Positions 1 to 11,368 of a DNA stretch of 64,000 bases are shown piece after piece. The DNA comes from Cristatella mucedo (lineage: Eukaryota; Bryozoa; Phylactolaemata; Cristatellidae). Positions within the stretch are counted from its first letter, which is position 1. Each line of letters begins with the position of its first letter. Where the stretch lies: assembly GCA_009760855.2 (NCBI GenBank), contig WPIO01000134.1, positions 196,001 through 260,000 of the forward strand, given 5' to 3'. The notes beneath the pieces were generated by a model. The model was given only the letters and a program-made list of their open reading frames with translations, was not told the origin of the DNA and ran no database searches. Position numbers and translations under genes: made by a program.

Positions 1-881
1 GCAACGGCGAGCAGAGAGCCCTGACAATGCTCGTGTCACTGCGAGCAAAAGTCGCATCTGCCGCCGGCCTGTGCTTCAGCCACGGTTTTGTTCGAGATTT
101 AGGCAGTCAATATTTGCCTGCTACTTAAACTGCCTCCTGATTGAAGCTGCTGCCCTCCAGCCAGATACCGGCAGACAATGCGCTTCTCGGTGTCGTAAGC
201 TGCAGCCGCCAGCGACCGTCAGGCGAGCAGTCCACTTGGGGTGGCCAACGCCCCACTCGGTTTGCACTTTGTTTTGTGCTCTGCATAGCCAGTGCAAACT
301 TGGGGCTCATTTGGATTTGCGACAACAATGGCTGAGTAGCTTGGTCAAGAGACTGGGTAACTGCAGCTTCTTCGACCACTCACGTGACCGGCAGGTGTGT
401 TTTCTGGGCAGGGTCGGGGTACTTATGAATTTATGGGCATGGCTTTGCTCTCCTGTCCTCTGAGCCGGTTTCGGTGCCTTTCAGTCTTGCCAAATTTGCT
501 GCTTGACAGCTCGGAGAATCTAATACGTCCAGGTCACTTATTCATGGTTATTCCAGCTTTTTATGCAGAGCAAGTGACTCGTCCGGATGCCAGTGGTGAC
601 TCGAGTAAATTAGCTCATGCCAAAAGTCACGAGGCATGCCATCTGTGAAGTAAGCAGCTGCCAGTGATCCAAACATTGGGTTAACATGCTGGTCGGAAAC
701 CAACCAGATGGTGCGCTCTACTCTTGCCAAGCTCTTTAATAGGTCTCAAGCAGGGCTGAAGAAATTATAAGTTCTTCTTTAGTCCGGTATTTGGATTTTA
801 CACTTTGTACGCAGCGAGCTGGAAAAATTTGCTTTAACAATTTGGGTTGACAAGTGTGCCTGCTTTGCACTCACACCTAGG
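1..881. other. Unassigned left edge
   Basis: No exon, repeat family or RNA gene was recognised here. Short frames of 60-130 codons are open on both strands, but they overlap each other, show no domain and are interrupted as expected for non-coding DNA. Part of an intron or intergenic spacer is the simplest reading. Confidence 0.5.
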
Positions 882-904
882 GAGAGAGAGAGAGAGAGAG
901 AGAG
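882..904. repeat. (GA)n microsatellite
   Basis: A short perfect GA dinucleotide run, followed by purine-rich sequence to about 930. It is one of many GA/CT tracts in this window. Confidence 0.95.
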
Positions 905-1256
905 TGAAGAGAAAAGGTGGAGGACGAGAAGGAAATCAGTTGTCATCCATTGCGACAACCACTGTCAGACAGCAATTTACCACTGCAGTTGCCATATAAT
1001 GACGACCACTATCACTAGTATACGATGTCTGCTCCGTCGGCTTGGCAAATTCGGACTGCCCAAATTGATGCCTGACAAACCTGATCCTAGCTACTTCAGC
1101 TCTCTCAATCAGCCTCTTCGTTGGCACTCTCAGAGGGCCGCCTTCAATGAAGGCCAGCCCATCGATTGTTGAGGATTATGCAGCTCAGCCAACAGCTCTT
1201 ACGATCCGAGCTACAGGCTGCTGCTCTCATAGACAAGCCCTAGGAACTGGTAGCCC

Positions 1257-1260
<4 letters not shown>

Positions 1261-1301
<41 letters not shown>
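1261..1301. repeat. (TGC)n trinucleotide repeat, about 13 units
   Basis: About thirteen uninterrupted TGC units. On this strand one frame reads as poly-Cys; the other frames would give poly-Leu or poly-Ala. No flanking conserved protein supports translation. Pure CTG/CAG runs of this length are prone to length change, so this is a likely polymorphic locus. Confidence 0.95.
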
Positions 1302-3936
1302 GTGCCCCACACTGCGATTGTGGGAGAGTAGACAGAGGAAGCGCCGACAGTTAGTCGCCTGCTAGTAGCAATCCCATTAAGCTGATGACCCTAATCCTGT
1401 GAATAACGGCAAGCATGTCTCGACTGCCAGCCCATCTGATCTGCTTACCAAACAGCCATTAGCTTAGCCAGACAGTGGGTCCCCTAATAGGCTGACACCC
1501 TAGTGAAAGCAAACACCAGTATGCTGACCATGCTTCCCCAAATGCTATAATTCTCTCCCCTGCTCGTGGAGATCAGAATAGAAGGTACAACATAATACAT
1601 CTGAGCTGCCCTTAGCTTCACCCACAGTATTCCAAGCACTCGGGTACATATGCAATTCCCATTTGGATTTGTGGCAGGGGCCTGGAAATACTTGAAAGTA
1701 TTGCAGTACCACTACTATAGTGCAGAGATACCTCTTGGACATAGAAAGTCTACCCCTCCCATTTATCTACCCACCCCCAGACGAGTGCCTACCTACATTG
1801 AGAATGCAAGGCCCATGTTGCAGCATTGGTGACCTGTTTCGAATGTCATACAAGATCGCGAGAGTTCACCCCCAACATTGAAGGTGGCTGAAGGTGGCAA
1901 GTACTGTGCTGTACAAACTTTTGCAGCTGGCGAGCTTTTGCAGCTGGCGAGCTTTTTTGCTGCAAGCTTTTATGCTGCAAGAGCTCAACTCTTTTCTAGC
2001 TCTGTGAGCTCTTCCGGCGTACGTTGGGATACTAGTCTCGAATTCAGCCAAGTGTTCGGTGCAGCCATGTTCGGTAAAGAGGTTGGTGTGCCGTTGGCAG
2101 AACACGGTGACAGACTTCTCGTCGATTGTGAGGGCCACTAGAGCTCTGCAGTCAATCTCTCAAGAAATTTGCATCAGCTCGGACTCAGTATGGTAGCGTT
2201 GGCTGCGACGGCAGCACGACGGGAGTGTCTTGCAGATCCTGCGCTGCCTGAGCTGACCGAGTCTGGACGCATTTATCAGCGGCTAGCCTAGGCTCATCGC
2301 CTGCTTGAGGCAGCCAGCATATTCTAGTGACTCCCCCACTCACTCAGCAGTACCTTCTTGAGTCGGAAATCGCACAACAAAGGAACCGTTCCAGACAAGC
2401 CATGCTCTGCAGACACATTTAAGTAGTGCTGTAGTGTGAAGCACGACCCTTAGAGTCGTGTAGTTGTGGCTAGATAACTGCCACAAAATGGTAGAATTTT
2501 TTAACTAGGCACAGGCATAGGCAATAACGGTGCCGATCTGAACGCCAGACAGCCCCGAAAGCGTAGGACAGGCCAGAAAATATGGACCGAGAAGCTAGTA
2601 CATGGAATGGCGCACTTTTAGAAACCACAACCGGCTGGGAGGGGTAAAAGGGGAAGGCCACGAGTTGTGCTGCTTGGATTGAGCCAAGCAGGGCCGCGAC
2701 CACGACCTCGACATAATAAGGTCGTAAGGCAAGCGGTATGGCACATGCCCCTTTGCTCGGGTCAGCAAAAAAGGGGGCCAGGGCCAAGCTTGCCTCCCAT
2801 TTGACTATAGCAGGGGAAGTCTGCAATCACATGGAATCCGAAACAGCTGCCCGAGCAGCCAGAACCCTCACAGCTAGACCTTAACCCCTACAGGCAAGTC
2901 GTTGACATTCCTTCGTTGGAGAGTTTACAAAATGCTTCGAGACTGCCGAAGATTAACCGAATACCGACGTTGCCCAGGCAGCAGACCACTCCTCGGTAGC
3001 CAGCAGTCATTTGTCATTTCTCGAACGGCTCTCGAGCTGACCGTTTGCTTTTAGGTCGTAGCCCAGCAGGAAGGTGCTGGTCGAACTTCAAGCTGCTCTA
3101 TTTCTTATTCTTTAAGGTTAATGATGACATTCTCTCGCAGTATTTTCGAGTTGAAAAGTTACAGCTGTGAATCTGCAGCACTGGAATGCCCATTCACATG
3201 GAATAACGAGTGAGTAAAAAGGTCGATCCACAGCAAAGCGACAATTTATCAATCGAATTCAGCCCAAATACCTGCAAACCGCCAGTGCAGCAACCGAATT
3301 GCTAGATGGATCGCCAATGCTACTCACAACCTAGTGAGTTCGAATGGTGCCTCTCCGACTTGAGATCTGGTCACCGTTTAGCGAAGGCCAGGTCTGGCTG
3401 TTGGTTGTATGTACTTCGTTGAGTCGCTCCTGTCGGTCCACTGTTGCTCGGCATCCGTGTGCAGCTTAGATGTCGATCATTCACCAGGAGCAAAGCAAGG
3501 ATAAAGCCGAGAGTCTCCCCCAAACTCGTTGCCATAATCTGGGAGTCAAGAGCTTCTTTAATGAATGTACGACGGCCAGCCCAGCAGCTTATGGTCACAG
3601 CCTGGGTGACAATGCAATCTCCGACGATCACACGAGCTTGAGATTCTCCGCCAGAAAGCAGCTTCTTGGGCTGACGTCACCTAGTCGCTCCCTGTCAAGG
3701 ATCAGGGGCTACTCACCGCAGTGGACTACAAGTGGCTTAACTCGGCTCTCCACCCTCACTCTAGGCTACACTACTGCGACTCAGCCCGTTCACGCTTCAA
3801 GTAAATTCTTTCAAATCTCAACTGGTGTCTTAAATGTGACCACGAGGCTGGCCTTTCCATTCAACTACCCTGTCATGTTTCCGATTGCAATAATTCATGC
3901 TGAAAGTCCTGGTCACAAAGTGGATGCTATCGAACA

Positions 3937-3939
<3 letters not shown>
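1302..3939. other. Unassigned sequence, no recognisable gene
   Basis: Only short overlapping frames are present, none with a recognisable domain. A 17-bp unit ending in GCGAGCTTTT is tandemly duplicated near 1923-1957, followed by TGCAAGCTTTTATGCTGCAAG, a local imperfect repeat. Nothing else could be supported. Confidence 0.5.
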
Positions 3940-3967
<28 letters not shown>

Positions 3968-3968
3968 C
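3940..3968. repeat. (CT)n microsatellite
   Basis: A perfect CT dinucleotide run of about 29 bases at the end of a long but featureless open frame. Confidence 0.95.
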
Positions 3969-4976
3969 CACTTTGAGTTTTGAAGGCCCAACTCACTCAT
4001 GCTTCACTGAACCTACTGAAATCACTACAACAATGAAGCCCCGTACTTTAACTTCGGGTCTCCTCAGCGTACCGATTCATTTATTTATTTACTTTGTCTT
4101 TACTTTTTCCTTACTTTTGCCATTCCCATGCAACGACGATGCATAATTTTGCAGTCCATGTCCAAAACTTCCGGTCCAGTCATGCTTGACTGCCTAGTCC
4201 GTGCTATTTCCTTGTTCAACTGTTGGCGTCGCTTACCTATACGTCAGTCTTTTTTCTGTTGAATAGCAAAGGAGGCTGTTAGCTACCGATCTAGCATCGA
4301 AGGCATCCCGGAGCTTCACGTGAGCTCTGGAGAACTCTCCGACGTAACGCATCAGTTTTGTCTGACGGCTTTTTGAAGTCACACAAGGATAACTCGCTAT
4401 TCACATAAATACATGTATTGTTAGATGTTCATGCATGTAGGGTACTTTTGTGTAGGTACATTTAGGTATCCCTCAACAAAGACCAGTCTTAGTCCCTAAC
4501 GGCCCTTTTGCAAGGTCCGCTGTTAAAACGGAAATCTACCACAGCCAGGAGCAATTGCTAAAATGGTTTACAGGTAGTCAATCTGTGGTTGTGCTGCTTG
4601 CTGAATTCCTGTCTGTTCCGAAACATGCTGAAAGTGGTGATGGAGCCAGAGCTTCCCGTGTGTGAGTCTCGCGAGCTATTGGTCTTTAGCATTCTTCATC
4701 GCTCTTCCTGTGGGCCATCCATCGGTGGGACAGTAATTGGCGGATAAGGTTGGCTGCAACTCAACTCCCTCCCTGCATTCGTAGTGCTTCTCAAATTGCT
4801 TCACTCGCTCGCCTCTGCACGAGCTGATTGGGATGATTTACTAAATCGCTTCACCGTTGAAGCCTATTTCGAGTAACTTGAGAATCCACCGTAGTGTATC
4901 TCGTGATCTTGTTAGGAGCTTCGCACTCGGTAATTCGGAAGGGGAATCCGATGGGATGCGTTGGCCACGTAGTAAG
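3969..4976. other. Unassigned sequence before the SINE cluster
   Basis: No coding domain or repeat family was recognised. It contains a short T-rich stretch with a few ATTTA units near 4080. The next feature to the right is a group of tRNA-derived SINEs. Confidence 0.45.
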
Positions 4977-5126
4977 GTGAGCAGTGATGGCACTCTACTT
5001 AGGGCGGCTGCTTTTCACAACCTCGGTCCCGAAGTCGTAGGTTCGGATCCTGATCTGGGAGATTCTTTATTGCCGAAAGGGATGGTGATAGCCGTAAAGG
5101 CTCTTCTGTGGCTATACAAAAGAGGC

Positions 5127-5173
<47 letters not shown>
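4977..5173 (+). mobile_element. SINE-A copy with (TA)n tail
   Basis: A tRNA-derived SINE. The head has an A-box-like stretch (TGGCACTCTACTTAGGG) and a B-box-like GGTTCGGATCC, the two internal RNA polymerase III promoter elements. The body carries the family-specific segment TTTATTGCC...GTGATAGCC...GGCTCTTCTG and the motif GCTATACAAA, then GAGGCT. The tail is an uninterrupted TA run apart from one G, from about 5127. It matches copies at 39.5, 45.2, 57.1 and 59.7-60.0 kb. It has no coding capacity and would depend on a LINE for movement. Confidence 0.85.
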
Positions 5174-5372
5174 GCTGCTATACGGCCTGAGTCTTAGCTC
5201 AGGGGCTAGGTGCTTGCACTCACTACACAGGTCGTGTGGGTTTAAGTTCGGCAGTAAGCAGCCAATCATTTACAGCCAGCAGCTAGTGGATTGATGGCTG
5301 CTACAACACTTAAGCAGCAACATAAACAAGGTTGATGAATCAGCCGATCCTAATTAATTTAATTTTTTTAAC
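5174..5372 (+). mobile_element. tRNA-like SINE unit (SINE-C), directly after SINE-A
   Basis: This begins immediately after the TA tail of the preceding SINE. It holds a tRNA-like A box (TTAGCTCAGGGGCTAGGTG) and a diverged B box (GGTTTAAGTTC), spaced as in a tRNA head, and ends in AATCAGCCGATCCTAATTAATT, which resembles the SINE-A end AATCAGCTAGGATTTATT. It may be a diverged SINE-A or a separate family with a different tRNA head. No other full copy was found in this window. Confidence 0.55.
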
Positions 5373-5477
5373 AGAAAATCTAAAGGTGATCGGCCAGGTA
5401 CTAAGAGGTGTGGAAAAAAAATTAATTGTTTCACTTCGCTGCCTAAGGACTAAAGCGATTCTGCCTATGGTTTGCTG

Positions 5478-5626
5478 GAATTCTCATAGAGGAGGTTAAG
5501 TGATTACTTTTCACGACCCAGTTCGTGGGTTCGAGTCCTGTACTGGGTGATCCTTTATTGTCCACTGCAAGCGGTTGCGATAGCCGTTAAGGCTCGTCTG
5601 CCACTAAATCAGCTTATCATTTTTTC
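5478..5626 (+). mobile_element. SINE-A copy, 5' diverged
   Basis: The B box GGTTCGAGTCC is intact, followed by the SINE-A body (TTTATTGTCCACTGCAAGCGG, GATAGCCGTTAAGGCTC) and the AATCAGCT end. The region before the B box is shorter than in the 45.2-kb copy: the long anticodon-region palindrome is partly deleted (CACGACCCAGTTCGTGGG). It is the third SINE in the cluster. Confidence 0.8.
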
Positions 5627-5649
5627 CATCGCAGCGCATCTATATAGAT

Positions 5650-5782
5650 CTGCCCTGGTTTGGACCAGGGTAAAATGCTGGCCTTTATCGACTAAGGCCG
5701 TCCGAGCCGGGCATGTGTAAAACGCCTGGATGGAGATCAAGTTACCTTAGAGCATTATACTAACAAGTTTTATTTATTTATG
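5650..5782 (+). mobile_element. SINE-B copy, degraded
   Basis: This is recognised by its 3' half, AACGCCTGGATGGAGATC followed by AAGTTACCTTAGAGC, a decayed version of the SINE-B/L2-A 3' hairpin, ending in ATTTATTTA. The tRNA-like head is diverged (TCTGCCCTGGTTTGGACC) and the B box is poor. It is the fourth unit of the cluster, in the same orientation as the others. Confidence 0.6.
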
Positions 5783-6838
5783 GAATGTCTGGAACAGCTA
5801 GATTGGCAAATCCGAATTAGTACAGCCTCCACTTTACCGCAAATGTATTTGGAGGAATACTTTGGAAGCCGCTTCGGTTCGTGCTGATCTAATATACCAT
5901 TACATACTAAAATGTAATATGCTAAATACTTTTTCGGTGAAGTGTATGTCTGGAATTAAGTTCAGGTAGCATATTTGCTTATGATTTACCATTGCAGCAG
6001 TGCTTGTTTCGTACTTTTGGATTTCTCTTGAGAGAAACGCCCAAGTGGATACTGCCACACTTAGCCGGCTCCCTCCACATTCTCATCTGCTCAGCACATA
6101 AATAAATAGAAACCGTCGTCCCAATTTAGTGAAGGTTCTCTACAAGGCCCTGGCTTAGCCAGGCTATTTTGTGATGACTTTTTCATCCGAGGGCAATAGC
6201 ATCACGTTATGCTAGTAACTTCTTAAAAATAGAGTTGGACACAACTTGTACAGACACGGCAATTATCTTAACGATCACATTGATGCCGTTTTAAAGTAGT
6301 AATACAGAAATTGAGGTTCGGCCTCTAGGAAAGCTGTCAGCTCGGCTCACGCCCACAAGCTCTCTAAGCCCTTGAGGACAAAATGTCGAGCTTGACCTGT
6401 GGTAGAGTACGACAAGCCAGATCGCGACCCTTTGAGTCAGGTTACATTTATAGCTAGCAATGAGTTAGGAAGAACTTAGCAAACTTCAGCTGCTTTGCAA
6501 GTTCCATAAGAAATCCCAAGGGATTGGATTTCCAAAGTAGGTTGCAGAAATATTCCATGGAAGGTCCTGCAGATTGACTGACAGCTAATTAAAATTTACC
6601 GACAGAAGGGTCAAGAAAATCCGAGAGCACGTATGGCTCATAGCTGGCATAGCCGGTGGCCAAGTCAAGCCGTAGTGCTTGACAGTAAACCAGATAAGAA
6701 GCTAACACGATTAGTCTTGGTATACCCACCAATTACCGTGTGTCACCTAACGCAGAAAGAAGTGTGGCATCTGGCAAATTAAAACCTATATTGAATAATG
6801 AAATTCCTCTGTTTAGACAGCACCATGCTTATTTGCTT
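5783..6838. other. Unassigned AT-rich sequence
   Basis: No domain-bearing frame or recognised repeat was found. It separates the SINE cluster from the GC-rich block that begins near 6840. Confidence 0.45.
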
Positions 6839-7320
6839 GCTCTTGACAGTATGCCACGCTTGCCGTTGGCATCCACCACCCGCCCATCACTACCCCCACG
6901 TGCTCGAGCCTGCACTGAGCACCGGACCAGTGGCCAGTGGCTCGAGGCCCACGTGGACTGCCCGGCGTCGAAGCTGAGTGCAGGCAGGCCGGCAGTCCAG
7001 GCTGCCGGTGCTCAGCCTCTGGTGGTGCAGGACGCCCCTGTGCCGCCGCCGAGCTGCAGCTGAGCTGCGAACGATCAGCTGCTGCCAAGGGATCTGCAGC
7101 CGGATCTGCAGCGGAGCCAGAGGCCCCCTGCAGCCTGCGGGCACGGCAGTACGCCGCCAGCGCTGCCACCTCGATCTCGATGCTGCCTCCGAGCAGCTAC
7201 AATAGTGCAAGCAGCTCTGGTGGTGAAGGGGGCGGGGTACACGGGCGTGCCACTCTCACTCAGCATCGGACCACCCTCTCTCCAGGTCTTCGGAGGAGGG
7301 AGGATCAGCGATAGCTAGCT
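6839..7320. other. GC-rich, CpG-containing block (possible CpG island or unrecognised exon)
   Basis: Composition changes sharply to GC-rich with frequent CpG and CTG/CAG words. Frames of 60-125 codons are open on both strands and in several phases at once, which is the signature of high GC rather than of one selected frame. Their translations are Ala/Ser/Cys/Arg-rich with no domain. A promoter-associated CpG island or a low-complexity exon are both possible; neither can be shown from sequence alone. Confidence 0.4.
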
Positions 7321-7885
7321 GGCCGACAAAAGACGGCTGGTTCGGAGCAGTCGCCGCCTGTAGTTGCAATGCTCAAGCTCCTCTTGACTGTGTTTTGGCA
7401 CGCGGCAGCCTTGCGCACTGCAGTCTTGCCGGCTGACTGCAATGAGCTGTGGTTCTTCGAGATGCGCTGGTATGCTCACGGCCAAGCCGTGCAGAGACTG
7501 ACGTATGAAAGGCTGCCGAAGGGACTAATTGGGTGCCACCAAGTCAAAGCCATCTCTCACACCCGAGGGTGTTTGGCCAGAATGCCAAGCCCTACGAAGG
7601 TCAGGGCTTTTCTTTGCTGAGCCGGGCCAGTGGCTACTGCTGCTGACACAGGCTCTTTCCGGGCTCGCCCAGCTGGGCTGTAGGTGAAGGCCACACTCCA
7701 TCAAATGCCACTGAAGCAAGCCTGAAATCTCGGGCACTTTCCTCCTGTCTGGGCACGGCCCTTTCTTCTTCCCATCCACCCGGAATGAGGAGCAAGAAAC
7801 AAAGCGCCGGATGCGGTCGTGACGGGTCGATTCAGCATGACTTCAATGTGGGGCAGCAGGCCACGATCAGAGGCTTGCAAGGTCC

Positions 7886-7940
7886 GTGCTAGAAAGAGAC
7901 TCGATTCTCTGAGAGCGCTACATAAATGCATTATTATTAT
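7886..7940 (+). mobile_element. L2-A 3' terminal fragment
   Basis: Only the end of the element is present: CTAGAAAGAGACTCGATTCTC, TGAGAGCGCTACATAAATGC and then ATTATTATTAT. This matches the L2-A 3' hairpin and ATT tail seen at 40.8 and 54.5 kb. Upstream sequence does not align with the family, so this is an extremely 5'-truncated insertion or a SINE-like remnant. Confidence 0.7.
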
Positions 7941-9400
7941 GAATGCAGACAGCTGGTGCCCATATCGAAATGGGTGCTGATACTCCCAGGAAACTAAGAC
8001 ACTGCCCTGTCAAGTCCAGTCGGTGAGAGATGACCCGCGTGCAAAGATTATTCTGGCAGCTGGCACCAGCCACCGATTGGCGATCGGCCTGAGAGGGAAG
8101 TCACTGGCATTCGCCGACCTCCACCGGTCTAGCTTAAGTGGTGGCCAGTAGGACTCTGTCGGCATTATCTAGCGTGCTCAGCCAGCTGCCCCATTTCCGG
8201 TGGGAGAACAGGAAAGGTGCACGTGCAAGGGCCACAACTCACCAGCCGAGCGACTCCCTGCAGCATCTAGGTCACTTGAATACTAATCGTAGCAATAGAA
8301 ATTCTTGTAACGATGAGATTAGCAATGATAATTCTATCAGCACCTTCATCTGCAGCAGCAGTGTCCTACTGCAGCAGAGACGCAGTGGAGGGGCAAGGCA
8401 TCTTCTACCACTGGCAGAGACTTGAACGATGCCTCAGGTAGCTAGCTAGTTGACACTAATGCCTCCAAATGCTTTTAAATTGGTTGCCCCTGGCCTATCC
8501 TTAGGTTAATCCTGGCTGCACCCCTACTTGCTGCCCTTTGGGGGTTTCCTACTGCCTGATACATTAATTATATTTTCTTCTTCTCCAAGACTTCTGACCC
8601 AGCAATAGTAAGCCCATCGTGAGGGCTGCCGTCGTCATCGATATGCAAATACTGGTAGATAGCCTTACGGTCTCACTTCCCACCTGAACGAACACAGTGC
8701 CACCACCTGGCAGTGTCAGATCGTGTGCAATGATCGGCATTGCACAAACCAGGTCGGTAATAGGGGGACGTTGCATGTGCGGTCGCCAAGCCAATCTGCT
8801 TGTCGATCTTGGAATTGTCCTTCGGAAGCTCTTCTCTGGAATCGTGTCATTCATCTTCCTTCTTTTAGAATACTGCAGTAGCCTCTGCCCTAAATTGTTG
8901 CCCACTTTTTGACAGTCAATTTGTCATGTCGTTGTGTCATGATGAATTGCTGTGTGCAGATCCTGCTTGTTCAATGTTTATATAGAGAGGTGTCATGGAT
9001 TGGGCGTGTGGTAGATCAACTCTTTTGCCAGCCTTGGCACTTCTTGATGCCGCTGAGTACTCAGTGACTCTATCACTTGTCCACACTGTCGTCATTCCTC
9101 GATCGCATGCCTTGATCGCCTCTTCTCACTCGCCATGACTGATTCCATACTCTCAACCCTTGGCCTCCACCGAGAGTAAGCTGTCGGTCATAAATTTGAC
9201 TTAATTTGGTGTCCACGAGCAAATAGCTGGACGCAGCTTGGAACAATAACGCCGGTCAAATATACTCTCCCTCGTTAAGTGTGCCCTGCATGCAAACGCT
9301 GTGTGTGTCCCTGCTACGAGACATGCTCAGCAGGAGCTCGGTACCTTTCCCAGCCAGCATCAGCAGCAAACTCATCGACACCCACCAGTCGTGCGCCAGT
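7941..9400. other. Unassigned sequence
   Basis: No coding exon was recognised. Open frames of up to 113 codons on both strands carry no known domain. One AAT-rich stretch lies near 8280-8335. Confidence 0.4.
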
Positions 9401-9402
9401 GG

Positions 9403-9404
9403 CA

Positions 9405-9437
<33 letters not shown>

Positions 9438-9475
9438 GCAGGCAAGCAGGCAGGCAGCAGCAGCAGTCGCAGCAT
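9403..9475. repeat. (GGCT)n / (GGCA)n / (CAG)n compound microsatellite
   Basis: About six GGCT units run into GGCA/AGCAGGCA units and then a short CAG run. The strand-symmetric open frames here (Ala-Gly-Trp-Leu repeats on + and Pro-Ala-Ser-Gln repeats on -) are products of the repeat. Confidence 0.9.
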
Positions 9476-9514
9476 GTCTGCCGTCTGACGATGGCAGTGC
9501 TGGCTGTGCAGCCG

Positions 9515-9562
9515 AGCAGCAGCAGCAGGCAGCTGCTTCTGCAGCTGCCTGCTGCTGCTGCT
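9515..9562. repeat. Perfect 22-bp inverted repeat (hairpin) built on CAG/CTG
   Basis: Left arm 9515-9536 and right arm 9541-9562 are exact reverse complements with a 4-base spacer (TTCT). Each arm is a CAG run plus GGCAGCTGC. A transcript would fold into a near-closed hairpin. It may have arisen by templated copying across the repeat. No known RNA family was recognised. Confidence 0.85.
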
Positions 9563-9687
9563 TTCAAGCTCGTTGCTGCACCGGGCTGCAAACAATGGGC
9601 TGTCGGTGCACGATTCACTGAGGCAGCTGTTCGGTCACAACACGGGATCTCTTTGAAGTCTGCCGGCACGACACGGCCGAGAGAAGG

Positions 9688-9705
9688 GCCGGCCAGCTGG
9701 CCGGC
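9688..9705. repeat. 18-bp perfect palindrome
   Basis: GCCGGCCAGCTGGCCGGC is self-complementary, in a local context rich in GGCCGG. Function is unknown; it may be chance in this GC-rich block. Confidence 0.8.
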
Positions 9706-11220
9706 ACGGCCGTTAGAAACTGCAGTGTGGATGGGAACAACGCAACCCCACGAGCAGATGCTCTCACAGAATTTAGTTTGCTAACACGAATGAGCTCGAC
9801 TTGATCGGGCAGCCTGCGGTGCATTGTTCGCAGCAAATGGTGCAAACGACTCGAGAGACTGGCTGCCTGCTGGGAAACCGGGCTCGAGGGCTCGCGTTGC
9901 CTCTAATGGCTAACAATAAAGCTTTTAATTCTTTGCACACCCCCATTGATCCATAATGATTAGCAGAGCTGGATGCTGAGCGCCTACAGCTTTGCTAATG
10001 GATTCTGGAAGCGCATCCTTGGGGATAAACGCACGAAGACCACGACTGAGACAACGGTGGAAGCCGGTGAGAGAGCGCCACCTGGCTGCCTGGCCACAGC
10101 TGGTAGAGGCAACCTCTCCCCCAGCTCTTCCTCGTGCCGTGGCCCACTGTGCCTCTCATGCACATGCCCACCTATGTGCCGAAGGCTGCTGGCAGCCATT
10201 TGCAAGACTTCTAAGGCCATGCACTTTGCACAGTAGAGTATGAGCAGCAGCAGCTGTTGCTGCAGCGGTTGCGGCAGACACAACAGAAGCGGCTCTTGAA
10301 CGCCGCATCAAAGTTATGACGAGATGACACCGTGCTGGCTGCCACAAGCCACGAGCCTCTCGATTGCATGTCTCGATCGCTGCTGAACATCTGCCGCTCG
10401 CGTGCCCGCCGGTAGCAGCGCCCGGTGCATTGTAGCAGCAGCTCGGCGCCTCCTCCATGCACTGTAGTAGCAGCCGTGGCAAAACAGAGAGCCGTGAATG
10501 AAGGCAAGCATGCGCATTGCTCGAGCAAGAACAATGCGTCTGCTGCTCACAAAGCAACCGATAGCGGATGCAGACGTCTCCACGTTTGTTGCACGTGCGT
10601 GTGAAGGCGTCTGAGCAAGCACAGCGCAGCAGTGGGAAAGGCTCGCAGCAGCAATTCACAACCGCTGGCTGGCTGGCTGGCTGAGCTGCGGCTGCTGGGC
10701 AGAGTCGGTGAGGCAGGCACGCTGCAGCTCGTCGTGGGCAGCAGCAGCAGCAGCAGCCGCTGATGCAGCAGTCGTTGGAGGCTGCCGGCATTCGGGTGGG
10801 GAGAGGGGCATGGAGGGACTGGACTACGTGTTCAGGGAGAGAGGCAGGGAAGCTTGGGGCCACGTGGCTGTGGGAGAGGAGGTGCAGGAGGCTTCCTGGT
10901 TGCTGACTCAGATCCTGGCAACTCATATGGCAACTCCACAGAAAGCCTTACGCTCTGCATGACAATATCCCACGTGGAGAGTGCACTCACTCCCAAGGTC
11001 TCACCAGCACGAATTCTGCCAGTTCGCCAATCGATCGCCAACAGCTGCCAACTGTGGTCGCTGCTCCCTCCGACACGACATGGCACGGCTCTTGTCAGAG
11101 CTACTCGTGGTTAGCAGAGTCCTAGAAGGGTGCGACATGACCCACCTGCTAGTCGTGAATAGGGTTTTTGGGTATGCACATGTGTGCGCATGCTTGAAGG
11201 TATGTGCACACATTTTGTGT
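9706..11220. other. GC/CAG-rich sequence with long but unconvincing frames
   Basis: The longest open frame in this block is on the - strand (10156-10926, 256 codons), but it translates to Cys/Ala/Gln-rich low-complexity sequence and is overlapped by frames in other phases. It contains (CAG)n at 10738-10757 and (GGCT)n at 10666-10683. Two short motifs, CAGCAGCAGCTGTTGCTGC near 10243 and the GC-rich flanks, add to hairpin potential. No exon could be supported. Confidence 0.4.
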
Positions 11221-11224
11221 GCCG

Positions 11225-11228
<4 letters not shown>

Positions 11229-11262
<34 letters not shown>

Positions 11263-11272
11263 CAGTGTGTAT

Positions 11273-11310
<38 letters not shown>

Positions 11311-11320
11311 CAGTGTGTAT

Positions 11321-11364
<44 letters not shown>
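11229..11364. repeat. (GT)n array with two identical 14-bp interruptions
   Basis: Three GT runs (about 11229-11260, 11275-11308 and 11323-11364) are separated by the same 14-base interruption, GCCAGTGTGTATGA. A higher-order unit of roughly 48 bp (interruption plus GT run) has therefore been duplicated, rather than simple dinucleotide slippage alone. Confidence 0.95.

Positions 11365-11368
<4 letters not shown>

Noticed and set aside
10156-10926. 256-codon - strand frame in GC-rich DNA
   Set aside because: Cys/Ala/Gln-rich low complexity, overlapped by frames in other phases on both strands. No domain, and driven by CTG/CAG composition.
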